From: Planomicrobium sp. YIM 101495 | Lineage (GTDB): Bacteria > Bacillota > Bacilli > Bacillales_A > Planococcaceae | DNA length: 64,000 nucleotides | NCBI RefSeq assembly: GCF_009707665.1 | Contig: NZ_WLZW01000004.1 | Coordinates: forward strand, 1 to 64,000 | Reading direction: 5' to 3' | Part shown: positions 42,156-50,788 of the stretch, one piece after another | Numbering within the stretch: the first letter of the stretch is position 1 | Layout: the number at the start of each line of letters is the position of its first letter | Notes under the pieces: model-generated | Database searches by the model: none | The model's input: only the letters and a program-made list of their open reading frames with translations | What the model was told of the DNA's origin: nothing | Position numbers and translations under genes: made by a program

Positions 42156-43651
42156 ATATTTCATGCTTATTGGAGAGAAATGCACGGAAATACCCGCAGG
42201 CGGAAGCGGTTGTCGGGATGGGGCAGCGGCTCAGCTTCACCGAACTGGACCGCCTGGCGAATGCCGCAGCGCACGGATTGAAGGAAGCGGGAATCGGCAA
42301 AGGCGACAAGATCGTCTTGTTCATGCCGAACGTGCCGGAATTTGTCGTCGCTTACTTTGCCGCGCAGCGGATCGATGCGGTCATCGTTCCGATCAACGCG
42401 AAGCTCACCCAAAAAGAAGTTGAGTACATTCTCGGCCATTCGGACGCTAAAGCGTTCATCGCGCATGAATTATTATTCGAAGCGGTCAAAGGGCTGCAGT
42501 CGGACATCTTATTAATCAAAACAGGTGACGCGGTGGAAGGATGGAAATCCTTTAACGAATTCACAGGCAATGCTTCAACGGAAGTGATCAGCTCGGCCGC
42601 GACCGATGACGATCCTTCGACCATTCTTTATACATCCGGCACGACCGGCCAGCCGAAAGGCGTGCTGTTCAGCCACCGCAATGTGCTGACGGTCGCTGGG
42701 ATGATTTGTGTCGAGATGGAAATGAAACCCGAAAGCCGCCTGCTCCACATGATGCCGCTCAGCCATTCGGCGCCGCTGCATCTGTTCCTCGTGGCGGGGA
42801 TGGTCGTCGGGGCGAAGCATGTGCTCGTGCCGACTTTCACGCCGGACCTCCTGCTCGATACGGTCGAAAAGGAGCGGACGACGCATTTCTTCGGCGCACC
42901 GGTCGCCTATTTGATGACGGCGAAACATCCGGAAATCGGCGAGCGCGATCTGTCTTCAATGAAATGGTGGATCTACGGCAGCGCGCCGCTTTCAGCAGGC
43001 GAAGTGAAATTCGTCCAGCAAGCGTTCAAGACGGACAACCTCGTCTGCGTTTACGGCCTGACGGAAGCGGGGCCGAGCGGGACGCTCATGACCGGGCCGG
43101 AACACGCCGAAAAAGCGGGAAGCATCGGCAGGCGTGCGGCACTTCACACGGAATTGCGCATTGTCGATGATGCCGGAGAAGACGTGGCGCCAGGGCAAGT
43201 CGGCGAAATCCTCCTACGCGGCGAAGGAAATATGCTCGGCTATTACAAAAACGAAGAAGCGACGAAAGCGACGTTCCAAGGCGAATGGCTCAAGACCGGA
43301 GACCTCGCGAAATTCGACGAAGACGGCTTCATCTGGATCGTCGACCGCAAGAAAGATCTCATCATCTCGGGCGGAACGAATATTTATCCGAAAGAAATCG
43401 AAGAAGTGCTGGTGAGCCATCCGGACATTTCCGAAGTGGCCGTCATCGGCGTGCCGCATGCGGAATGGGGCGAGACGGTGAAAGCGTATTTCGCCGCGAG
43501 CCGCGAATTGGACGCAGAGGAAATCCGGGCGTTTGCATCGGAACAATTGGCGAGCTTCAAAGTGCCGAAACTGTTCGAACAAGTCGAAGCGCTGCCGCGG
43601 AACGCATCGGGCAAAATCCTGAAACAGCCGCTTCGTGAAAGGGGAGAGTGA
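42152..43651 (+). CDS. Acyl-CoA synthetase (AMP-forming)
   Basis: A 499-residue ANL-superfamily ligase that activates a fatty or other carboxylic acid to its CoA thioester. The P-loop TILYTSGTTGQPKGVLFSH lies near residue 155, followed by VYGLTEAGPSG, EWLKTGDLAKFDEDGF and the catalytic lysine in PRNASGKILKQPL at the end. It is in an operon with a MerR regulator and an acyl-CoA dehydrogenase, pointing to acid degradation. Chain-length preference is not predictable. Confidence 0.93.
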   Translation: MNISCLLERNARKYPQAEAVVGMGQRLSFTELDRLANAAAHGLKEAGIGKGDKIVLFMPNVPEFVVAYFAAQRIDAVIVPINAKLTQKEVEYILGHSDAKAFIAHELLFEAVKGLQSDILLIKTGDAVEGWKSFNEFTGNASTEVISSAATDDDPSTILYTSGTTGQPKGVLFSHRNVLTVAGMICVEMEMKPESRLLHMMPLSHSAPLHLFLVAGMVVGAKHVLVPTFTPDLLLDTVEKERTTHFFGAPVAYLMTAKHPEIGERDLSSMKWWIYGSAPLSAGEVKFVQQAFKTDNLVCVYGLTEAGPSGTLMTGPEHAEKAGSIGRRAALHTELRIVDDAGEDVAPGQVGEILLRGEGNMLGYYKNEEATKATFQGEWLKTGDLAKFDEDGFIWIVDRKKDLIISGGTNIYPKEIEEVLVSHPDISEVAVIGVPHAEWGETVKAYFAASRELDAEEIRAFASEQLASFKVPKLFEQVEALPRNASGKILKQPLRERGE

Positions 43652-43652
43652 C

Positions 43653-45323
43653 ATGGTCGTCTTGAAAGGGGAAGCGCCTGTGGGGGTGCGCAATTTCTTT
43701 GAGGGGGATGAAACTTTGCTGCGGATTTTGGAGGAGCGTCTGGAGCCGGATTTCCTTGCATACGCCGTGAAGGAATTGCAGGCATTCGGCGAACTTGCCG
43801 CAAACGACATCGACGAACGCGCGCGCCACACCGACCGCGAAGGAACGCCGCGTCTCGAGAAATACGACCGTCTCGGCGAGGACATTTCGCATGTGTGGGT
43901 CAACGAAGGGTACAGGAAGACGGTCGCGGAAACGTACGGCACGGGCATCGTCGGCTATGTGCACAAGGACATCCCGGAACTCGGGTGCAAAGGGAATTAC
44001 GTCTACAGCTTCGCGCAGGGGTACCTGCTGTCGCAGTCAGAACCCGGCTTCTACTGCCCGGTGACGCTCACGATGGCGACGGCTTACCTGCTCGAGCATT
44101 ACGCGGACGAGGAACTCAAGGCGAAATTCCTGCCGCATATCGCGGCGACCGGCGATATCGAATTGTTCGAAGGCGCGACATTCCTGACGGAGCGGCAGGG
44201 CGGCTCGGACGTCGGCGCGAATACGGTGCGCGCTGTGGCAGAAGACGGACATTACCGCCTGTACGGCGAAAAATACTTCGCGTCGAATGCCGGCATGGCG
44301 GGAGTCGCAATGGTGCTTGCACGGATTGAAGGGGCGCCTTCCGGATCGAAGGGGCTTACCTTGTTCGCTGTCCCTTGGCAGGAAGACGGCAAACTGAACG
44401 GCATCCGCATCCGCCGGCTGAAAGACAAGCTCGGCGTGCGTGCCGTGCCGTCCGGCGAAGTGGAATTCGACGGCGCCAAAGCATTCGTCGTCGGCGACCC
44501 GGCAAAAGGATTGAAATACATGCTCGAAGCGCTGAACCTGTCGCGCATCTGCAACGCTGTGGCTTCGATCGGCATCATGAAACGCGCCTTGTCGGAAGCG
44601 GCGGACTACGCCGCGCGCCGGGACGCGTTCGGCCAGCGCCTCGACCGCTTCCCGATGGTGCAGGACAGCCTGATGAAATTGCGCGCCAAACAGGAAATCG
44701 AAACGGCGGCGATTTTCGACCTGATCGCTTTATACGACCGGGTGACAGCCGGTGACGCCACGCCGGAAGAGGCCGTTTTGAGCCGCCTGCTGATCGCATT
44801 GCTGAAAAAAGAATCCGCCGAGCAAGCCATCCACTTCGCCCACGAAGCGATCGAAATGCACGGCGGCAACGGCTACATCGAAGACTTTGTCACACCGCGC
44901 CTATTGCGCGACGCCCAGGTGCTCACCGTCTGGGAAGGCACAGCAAATATCCTCGGCTTGGAATTGATTCGCCTCGTCAATAAGCTGGACGGTCACCGGG
45001 TGTTTATCGCACATCTGGAATCGCGGCTGGAGCGGCTCCGGCCGTCTGCAGAATTTAGTGTTGTCATCGACAAGCTGGCGGAGCTGGGGGGCGAACTTAC
45101 TGCCTTCGCATCGTATGACTACGATTTGCAGACCTTCGAAGCGAAAGCGCTCATGCAGAAAATGGCCGTGCTGTTCGAGAGCGTCGTGGCGCTCGAGTGG
45201 TCGGAGAAACACGGCGGCAAATACGCCAAATTGGCCGAAATCTTCATCGAAACGGCGTGGGGGACGCGGAAACCCGGCGGCGAGATGAAAACGGTGAAGT
45301 ATTTTGATGAAGTGATGGGGTGA
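43653..45323 (+). CDS. Acyl-CoA dehydrogenase
   Basis: A 562-residue flavoprotein of the acyl-CoA dehydrogenase family, of the longer type related to AidB-like and isovaleryl-type enzymes. FAD- and substrate-binding segments are FLTERQGGSDVGANTVRA, YRLYGEKYFASNAGMAGVAMVLARI, and LNLSRICNAVASIGIMKRAL; MHGGNGYIEDFVTPRLLRDAQV with the E/D catalytic region follows (each quoted in part). ATG 43653 follows GGGGAG, right after the ligase stop. It feeds electrons from acyl-CoA to ETF. The terminator is the GC hairpin at 45463. Confidence 0.92.
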   Translation: MVVLKGEAPVGVRNFFEGDETLLRILEERLEPDFLAYAVKELQAFGELAANDIDERARHTDREGTPRLEKYDRLGEDISHVWVNEGYRKTVAETYGTGIVGYVHKDIPELGCKGNYVYSFAQGYLLSQSEPGFYCPVTLTMATAYLLEHYADEELKAKFLPHIAATGDIELFEGATFLTERQGGSDVGANTVRAVAEDGHYRLYGEKYFASNAGMAGVAMVLARIEGAPSGSKGLTLFAVPWQEDGKLNGIRIRRLKDKLGVRAVPSGEVEFDGAKAFVVGDPAKGLKYMLEALNLSRICNAVASIGIMKRALSEAADYAARRDAFGQRLDRFPMVQDSLMKLRAKQEIETAAIFDLIALYDRVTAGDATPEEAVLSRLLIALLKKESAEQAIHFAHEAIEMHGGNGYIEDFVTPRLLRDAQVLTVWEGTANILGLELIRLVNKLDGHRVFIAHLESRLERLRPSAEFSVVIDKLAELGGELTAFASYDYDLQTFEAKALMQKMAVLFESVVALEWSEKHGGKYAKLAEIFIETAWGTRKPGGEMKTVKYFDEVMG

Positions 45324-45357
45324 AAAACGGCTTCGCGGACGATTTGAGAGGCCCTGA

Positions 45358-45447
45358 TTTCCTGTTAATTGGCGATACTGTCCGGATTCGGTGAAATACT
45401 GTCCGATTTCACTGGAATACTGTCCGATTCAGCCGAAATACTGTCCA
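45358..45447 (+). repeat. 21-nt-period array of ATACTGTCCG, four units, with leader-like segment
   Basis: TTTCCTGTTAATTGGCG at 45358 leads into ATACTGTCCG at 45375, 45396, 45417 and 45438, exact 21-base steps. The leader-like segment matches TTTCCAGTTAATTGGCG before the arrays at 37576 and 45552. Confidence 0.85.
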
Positions 45448-45457
45448 AACCCCTATA

Positions 45458-45643
45458 ATGAAGGCGGCCTGCATCCTGCGGGCCGCCGTTTTTTAGTGCA
45501 CTTCGGAAATTCTTATCACACTTGACTGTTAGAATTTCCAGTTAATTGGCGATACTATCCGGAATGGTCGAAATACTATCCGCTACGCCAAAATACTATC
45601 CGGGATAGAACAAATACTATCCGCAACAGAGAAATACTATCCC
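45458..45643 (+). repeat. Composite repeat, second copy: hairpin plus array of five ATACTATCC units
   Basis: From ATGAAGGCGGCC it repeats the order seen at 37482: GC hairpin, TTATCACACT, TTTCCAGTTAATTGGCG, then ATACTATCC at 45552, 45573, 45593, 45614 and 45634 (steps 21, 20, 21, 20). No gene is seen in the whole 45324-45749 gap. Confidence 0.85.
45463..45494 (+). terminator. Terminator of the acyl-CoA operon (hairpin of the composite repeat)
   Basis: GGCGGCC pairs with GGCCGCC, with GCA/TGC pairing inside, followed by GTTTTTT. The same hairpin at 37487 has a poorer T-run. Confidence 0.8.
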
Positions 45644-45749
45644 AGCTCAAAAATGAATGCGGTACACTCACAGCGGGCCGCATTTTCCGCAAAATCGCCT
45701 CCTGAGAGAGTGCCGGACACAGAACCTCCAGGCACTCCTTCTATTGCCT

Positions 45750-46016
45750 CTAACAAATCGTCGTCTCCGCCATCTCCACCTCACCCGTCACGCCATCCAC
45801 ATAATCGATGCCCCACTCGCAATTGCCCTCATTCTCCCACTCCACCACATACCGGTTCCGCTCATACTTGATGGCAATCACCTTCGCATTGCCGAACGAA
45901 TTCGAATCGAGGTCTTCAACCATCTCGATTACTTCGGTCTCTGTCAGTTCCGGCTCCACAGCTCCGCATCCGAAAAGAAGCAGAACAATCAGCCCCAGCA
46001 CACAAACTCTTCTCAT
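45750..46016 (-). CDS. Small lipoprotein with PepSY-like domain
   Basis: An 88-residue protein with a lipoprotein signal (VCVLGLIVLLLFGC). The mature part (TETEVIEMVEDLDSNSFGNAK, NRYVVEWENEG, YVDGVTGEVEMAE) resembles a PepSY-type domain: a helix, beta strands and a 'DA.TGEV' end. The start at 46016 follows GAGGTGGTCGAT; the longer ORF to 46082 runs through repeat sequence. It may inhibit a protease or sense the envelope; not established. Confidence 0.75.
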   Translation of the reverse strand: MRRVCVLGLIVLLLFGCGAVEPELTETEVIEMVEDLDSNSFGNAKVIAIKYERNRYVVEWENEGNCEWGIDYVDGVTGEVEMAETTIC

Positions 46017-46187
46017 ATCGACCACCTCTTGAATGAGCAGACGTAAAGAGAAGAGAGAAGTTACAGGCGAAGTGCCTGGCACCCTCTACTATTCGTAACA
46101 AATAACTACCAAATCCCATCGACCATACGCCTCCTTTCGTGGTAAAATTATGGAAACATAGTGGTTGCCATAAGAGGGGGAAGTCAT

Positions 46188-48947
46188 ATGGTGTATCAAA
46201 CAGGAACACAGTCCGAGGCGCAGTTGGAAAAAGAGATGATTGCGCAGCTGGAGAAGCAGGGATTTGAATGCGTGACGATTCCATCCGTCGCTAAACTGCA
46301 GGACAATTTCCGCAAAGAAATCAATCGGCTGAATGAAGAGAATCTGAACGGCCGTCCGTTATCTGATAAAGAGTTTGAGCGCTTGCTGCTGAAGATCGAG
46401 GGCAAAAGCGTTTTTGAGTCTGCCAAAATTTTGCGCGACAAAGAAATCATTACGCGCGATGATGACAGCACACTGTACCTGCAATTGTTCGATACGAAAA
46501 ACTACAAAAACAACCGCCTGCAAGTGACGCACCAGACTACGGTCATCGGGCGTTACACGAACCGCTATGATGTGACGCTGCTCGTGAACGGCCTGCCGCT
46601 CGTGCAGATCGAGTTGAAGCGGCGCGGCCTGCATTATGCGGAAGGGTTCAACCAAATCATGCGCTACCGGAAAGATTCGTACGGCGGGCTGTACAATTTC
46701 CTGCAGATTTTTGTGGTGACGAACGGCGTCGATACGAAATATTTCGCCAACTCCGACCGCGAGCCGATGAAGAGCCTGATGTTCTTCTGGTCGGACGATG
46801 CCAACAAACGCATCACGAAGCTCGACGAATTCACGGCGTCGTTCCTGGAACCGGAGATGCTGCAGAACGTCCTGTCCAAATACATGATCATCAACGAAAC
46901 CGATAAGCATCTCATGGTCATGCGCCCGTACCAGATTTATGCCGTCGAGCGCATTTTGCACCAGGCGATCGAAAAGGAAGAGAACGGCTACGTCTGGCAT
47001 ACGACGGGGAGCGGCAAGACGCTGACGTCGTTCAAAGCGAGCGAATTGCTCGCGCAGCAGGAAGACATCAAGAAAGTGATTTTCCTCGTCGACCGGAAAG
47101 ACCTCGATTCCCAGACGATGGGGGAGTTCAATAAGTTTAAGCAAGACGCAGTAGATCGCACGACGAAAACTGATGTTCTAGTCGAGCAACTTGCAAATGT
47201 GCAGACGAAGCTGATCATCACCACCATCCAGAAAATGGCCAATGCGGTCAAAAACGAAAAATACGAGCATATCATGGCCCTTTATGAAAACGAAAAAGTC
47301 GTCTTCGTCATCGACGAATGCCACCGCTCACAGTTCGGGGAAATGAGCCTGCTCATCAAGCGTCATTTCAAGCGGGCGCAGTACATCGGTTTCACTGGCA
47401 CCCCGCTTTTTGTCGAGAACCGCAGCCAGGACGGGCGCACGACTTCCGACTTGTTCCAGGACTGCCTGCACACGTATTTGATCAAAGATGCCATCCACGA
47501 CGGCAACGTGCTCGGCTTTTCGGTCGAATACATCCGGACGATCAAGGAAAAAGAAGGCATCGACGACGTCACGAAAGTGCCCGGCATCGACCACGATGAA
47601 TTGTGGATGGCGGATTCGCGCATTGGGATGATCGCCGAACACATCGCAAGCATCCATCACAATAAAACCCATAATAAGCAGTACACGGGCATGCTGACGG
47701 TTGCGAGCATTCCGGCGGCAATCCGCTATTACGACGCTTTCCAAAAGATCGATCACGACCTGAAAATCACGACAATTTTCACATACGGGCAGAACGAGGA
47801 AAGCGTCGAGAACGAAGAGCATTCCCGCCATTCGCTCGAGCGTGTCATGAAGGATTTCAATAAGGAATTCGGTACGAATCATACGACCGAGAATTTCTCG
47901 TCATTCTCCACTGACGTGCAGAGTAAAGTGAAGTCGGCGCAGATCGACTTGCTCATCGTCGTCGAAATGTTCCTGACCGGCTTTGATGCGAAAAAATTGA
48001 GCACACTGTACGTCGACCGGCAGCTCAAGCATCACGGCCTCATCCAGGCGTATTCACGGACAAACCGCGTCGAAGGCCCGAAAAAAATGTATGGCAATAT
48101 CGTCTGCTACCGCAATCTGAAAGAAGAAACGGATGCGGCGGTCCGCCTGTTTTCACAAACCGGCGATACAGATACGGTCCTCATGAAACCGTACGACCAA
48201 TACGTGGCCGACTTTAAAGACCAGCTCGACGTGCTGCTCGACATCGCCCTCACGCCGGACGCGGTGGATGAACTCGAAGGCGAAACAAAGCAAAAAGAAT
48301 TCGTCATCGCCTTCCGCGATTTGACGCGCATCCTGACGAAGCTGAAAACCTTCGTCGAATTCGATTTCAATCCGGACGATCTCGGCATCACCGAGCAGAT
48401 GTACAAAGACTTCCGCAGCAAATTCCTGCACCTGTACGAAACGAGCGCAAACGAGAAAGAAAAAGTGTCCGTCATCAACGACGTCGACTTCGAAATCGAA
48501 TTGATGCAGACCGACCGCATCAACGTCGATTATATTCTGGAGCTGCTTCGCAACATCAATTATGAAAACAAAAACGAGCGCGACACGGCCGTGCGCCGCG
48601 CCATCAAAGAAGTGAACGAGGCATCGAGCGACGAAATGCGCCTGAAGCGCGAGCTCTTGCTGGAATTCCTGAAAGGTGTGGCGCCGACGCTGTCGAACAG
48701 CGACTCGGTTGACCAGAAATACCGCGACTTCGAAGCCGAGCGGCGCAAGCGGGAGATCCAGGCGATGTCCCAGGAACTTCAAGTGGCGGAAGACAAACTC
48801 GAATACTTCATGAAAGAATTCGAATTCACCGGTGTCTCGCCCGACCGCGAAATCAACGACTCAATCAAGGCGCCGTTCAAGGAAAAGCGGAAGCGTGTGC
48901 AGGCGTTGAAGGATTTCATTTATTCAAATGTGAAGAAGTATTCTTGA
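46188..48947 (+). CDS. hsdR: Type I restriction endonuclease subunit R (HsdR)
   Basis: The motor and nuclease subunit of a type I restriction-modification system. The N-terminal nuclease domain has YDVTLLVNGLPLVQIELKRRG with the D...E-x-K catalytic residues (about residues 125-145). Two RecA-like helicase domains follow with HTTGSGKTLTSFK (Walker A), VFVIDECHRSQFG (DEAD-like) and TGFDAKKLSTLYVDRQL. The 919 residues are in the usual range. The ATG at 46188 follows GAGGGGGAAGTCAT. The stop codon is part of a palindromic repeat (48943-49070). Confidence 0.95.
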   Translation: MVYQTGTQSEAQLEKEMIAQLEKQGFECVTIPSVAKLQDNFRKEINRLNEENLNGRPLSDKEFERLLLKIEGKSVFESAKILRDKEIITRDDDSTLYLQLFDTKNYKNNRLQVTHQTTVIGRYTNRYDVTLLVNGLPLVQIELKRRGLHYAEGFNQIMRYRKDSYGGLYNFLQIFVVTNGVDTKYFANSDREPMKSLMFFWSDDANKRITKLDEFTASFLEPEMLQNVLSKYMIINETDKHLMVMRPYQIYAVERILHQAIEKEENGYVWHTTGSGKTLTSFKASELLAQQEDIKKVIFLVDRKDLDSQTMGEFNKFKQDAVDRTTKTDVLVEQLANVQTKLIITTIQKMANAVKNEKYEHIMALYENEKVVFVIDECHRSQFGEMSLLIKRHFKRAQYIGFTGTPLFVENRSQDGRTTSDLFQDCLHTYLIKDAIHDGNVLGFSVEYIRTIKEKEGIDDVTKVPGIDHDELWMADSRIGMIAEHIASIHHNKTHNKQYTGMLTVASIPAAIRYYDAFQKIDHDLKITTIFTYGQNEESVENEEHSRHSLERVMKDFNKEFGTNHTTENFSSFSTDVQSKVKSAQIDLLIVVEMFLTGFDAKKLSTLYVDRQLKHHGLIQAYSRTNRVEGPKKMYGNIVCYRNLKEETDAAVRLFSQTGDTDTVLMKPYDQYVADFKDQLDVLLDIALTPDAVDELEGETKQKEFVIAFRDLTRILTKLKTFVEFDFNPDDLGITEQMYKDFRSKFLHLYETSANEKEKVSVINDVDFEIELMQTDRINVDYILELLRNINYENKNERDTAVRRAIKEVNEASSDEMRLKRELLLEFLKGVAPTLSNSDSVDQKYRDFEAERRKREIQAMSQELQVAEDKLEYFMKEFEFTGVSPDREINDSIKAPFKEKRKRVQALKDFIYSNVKKYS

Positions 48948-49070
48948 AGAAACGCTGCAGACGGACGCTTTCCGCGGGCATGGCCTCAGCCTCCTCGTCG
49001 CTTCGCTCCTGCGGAGTCTTCGGCTCATGCTATTCCCGCAGGAGTCGCCGTCTTCCGCTTATTCTTCAAG
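48943..49070. repeat. Dispersed palindromic repeat at the hsdR stop
   Basis: The element is bounded by CTTGAAGAA at 48943-48951 and TTCTTCAAG at 49062-49070, with further complementarity between GACGG and CCGTC and between CCGCGGG and CCCGCAGG. The left end supplies the hsdR stop codon. Sequences of the form 'CTTTCCGCGGGC ... CCTCAGCCTCCTCG ... GGAGTCGCCGTC' are, as I recall, abundant in Bacillaceae and Planococcaceae. Confidence 0.75.
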
Positions 49071-49113
49071 CATTCTAAATAAGATAGTGAACACTAGCCT
49101 CGCGCCCAGGTGA

Positions 49114-49143
49114 CAGACACAATTGTTCCTCAAATTGTGTCTG
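49114..49143. terminator. Hairpin between hsdR and hsdM
   Basis: CAGACACAATT pairs with AATTGTGTCTG around eight bases. There is no T-run on either side (CCGCGGGG follows), so it is either a weak terminator, an mRNA processing signal or a member of the GTGTCTGGCAC repeat group. Confidence 0.45.
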
Positions 49144-49204
49144 CCGCGGGGGCGCAATTTTAGAAGTCAATGAAAATTACTATTCATCTTAAAGGAGACA
49201 CACC

Positions 49205-50788
49205 ATGACAACTTCAGAAAAACAGCGCCAGCAACAGGCTGAGCTGCATAAAAAGCTATGGACGATGGCCAATGATCTGCGCGGCCAGATGGAAGCGTAT
49301 GATTTCAAGAACTATATACTCGGGTTGATTTTCTACCGCTACTTGTCGGAGAAGACGGAAGCGCGCATTGCGAAATTCCTGGAAGAGGACAACATCTCGT
49401 ATGAAGATGCGTGGAAAGACGATGAATACCGCGAAGGCTTGGTGGAGGCACTGCTTGAGGAAATCGGCTTCGTCATCGAACCGGACTTCCTGTTCTCTTC
49501 GATGATCAAGGAAATTCCGAAAGGCGAGCAAGGGAAATTCGATGTGGAGTTGCTGCATAAGGCGATTAAAGCTGTCGAGGAATCAACGCTCGGTACAGAA
49601 AGCCAGCAGGATTTCGAGCACCTTTTCGATGACATGGATCTGACATCCACAAAACTCGGCCGTGATGTGAAATCACGATCGAAACTCATCGCGAAAATCA
49701 TGATGAGCATCAACGACATCCCGTTCCTTCACGACGATGTCGACATCGACGTGCTCGGCGATGCTTACGAATACTTAATCTCGCAATTCGCTGCCAACGC
49801 AGGGAAAAAAGCGGGCGAGTTCTACACGCCGCAGCAAGTGTCCAAAATCTTGGCGAAAATCGTCACACACGAAAAACCGGACTTGAAAAACGTCTATGAC
49901 CCAACGTGCGGATCGGGATCGCTCATGCTGCGTGTTGCGAAAGAGTCCAACGTCCGACTGTTTTATGGACAGGAACTCACAACAACGACGTTCAACTTGG
50001 CGCGCATGAACATGCTGCTGCACGATTTGCGCTATACGGACTTCGACATCCAGAACGACAACACGCTCGAAAACCCAAAACACATCGACATGCGTTTCGA
50101 CGCGGTCGTCGCCAACCCGCCGTACTCTGCCAAATGGAGTTCGGACGCTAAGTACCTGGACGACGAACGCTTCAGCGATTACGGCAAACTGGCACCGAAA
50201 TCGAAAGCCGACTTCGCATTCGTCCAGCACATGATCCACCAGCTCGACGACAACGGCACGATGGCAGTCGTCCTGCCGCACGGTGTGCTGTTCCGCGGAG
50301 CGGCGGAAGGCGTCATCCGCAAATTCCTGATCGAAGAAAAGAATTATCTTGATGCAGTCATCGGCTTGCCGGCCAACATCTTCTTCGGCACGTCCATCCC
50401 GACATGCGTCCTCGTCTTCAAAAAGAACCGCCAGGCAGACGCCGATGTCATCTTCATCGATGCATCGAACGAATTCGAAAAAGGCAAGAACCAGAACAAC
50501 CTGACCGACGAAAACGTCGACAAAATCGTCGACACATATAAATCCCGCGAAACGATCGATAAGTATTCCTATGCGGCGAGCCTTGATGAAATCAAAGAAA
50601 ACGACTACAACCTGAACATTCCGCGCTATGTCGATACTTTTGTCGAAGAAGAACCGGTGGATCTGGAGGCGGTGCAGGTGAGGCTGAAGGAGATTGACCA
50701 GGAGATCGAGGAAATTGACCGGGAACTTGAGGAGTATTTTAAGGAATTGGGAGTTGGTCTAGATGAACGTACCTCAGTTGAGATTTAG
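49205..50788 (+). CDS. hsdM: Type I methyltransferase subunit M (HsdM)
   Basis: The adenine-N6 methyltransferase subunit. An N-terminal helical domain (about residues 1-165) precedes the catalytic domain with NVYDPTCGSGSLMLRVAKE (SAM motif I) and AVVANPPYSAKWS (NPPY motif IV). The 527-residue length is normal. The AAAGGAGACACACC before the ATG is a good ribosome site. It overlaps hsdS by 26 bases. The gene keeps the host-like base composition, unlike hsdS. Confidence 0.96.
   Translation: MTTSEKQRQQQAELHKKLWTMANDLRGQMEAYDFKNYILGLIFYRYLSEKTEARIAKFLEEDNISYEDAWKDDEYREGLVEALLEEIGFVIEPDFLFSSMIKEIPKGEQGKFDVELLHKAIKAVEESTLGTESQQDFEHLFDDMDLTSTKLGRDVKSRSKLIAKIMMSINDIPFLHDDVDIDVLGDAYEYLISQFAANAGKKAGEFYTPQQVSKILAKIVTHEKPDLKNVYDPTCGSGSLMLRVAKESNVRLFYGQELTTTTFNLARMNMLLHDLRYTDFDIQNDNTLENPKHIDMRFDAVVANPPYSAKWSSDAKYLDDERFSDYGKLAPKSKADFAFVQHMIHQLDDNGTMAVVLPHGVLFRGAAEGVIRKFLIEEKNYLDAVIGLPANIFFGTSIPTCVLVFKKNRQADADVIFIDASNEFEKGKNQNNLTDENVDKIVDTYKSRETIDKYSYAASLDEIKENDYNLNIPRYVDTFVEEEPVDLEAVQVRLKEIDQEIEEIDRELEEYFKELGVGLDERTSVEI

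Noticed and set aside
34992..45643. ATACTRTCCG arrays as CRISPR arrays
   Set aside because: Repeat core of 10 and spacers of 10-11 bases are far too short, the core varies, and no cas gene is present.
46359..47144. Minus-strand ORF opposite hsdR (261 residues)
   Set aside because: Antisense shadow of a high-GC third-position gene with no start signal.
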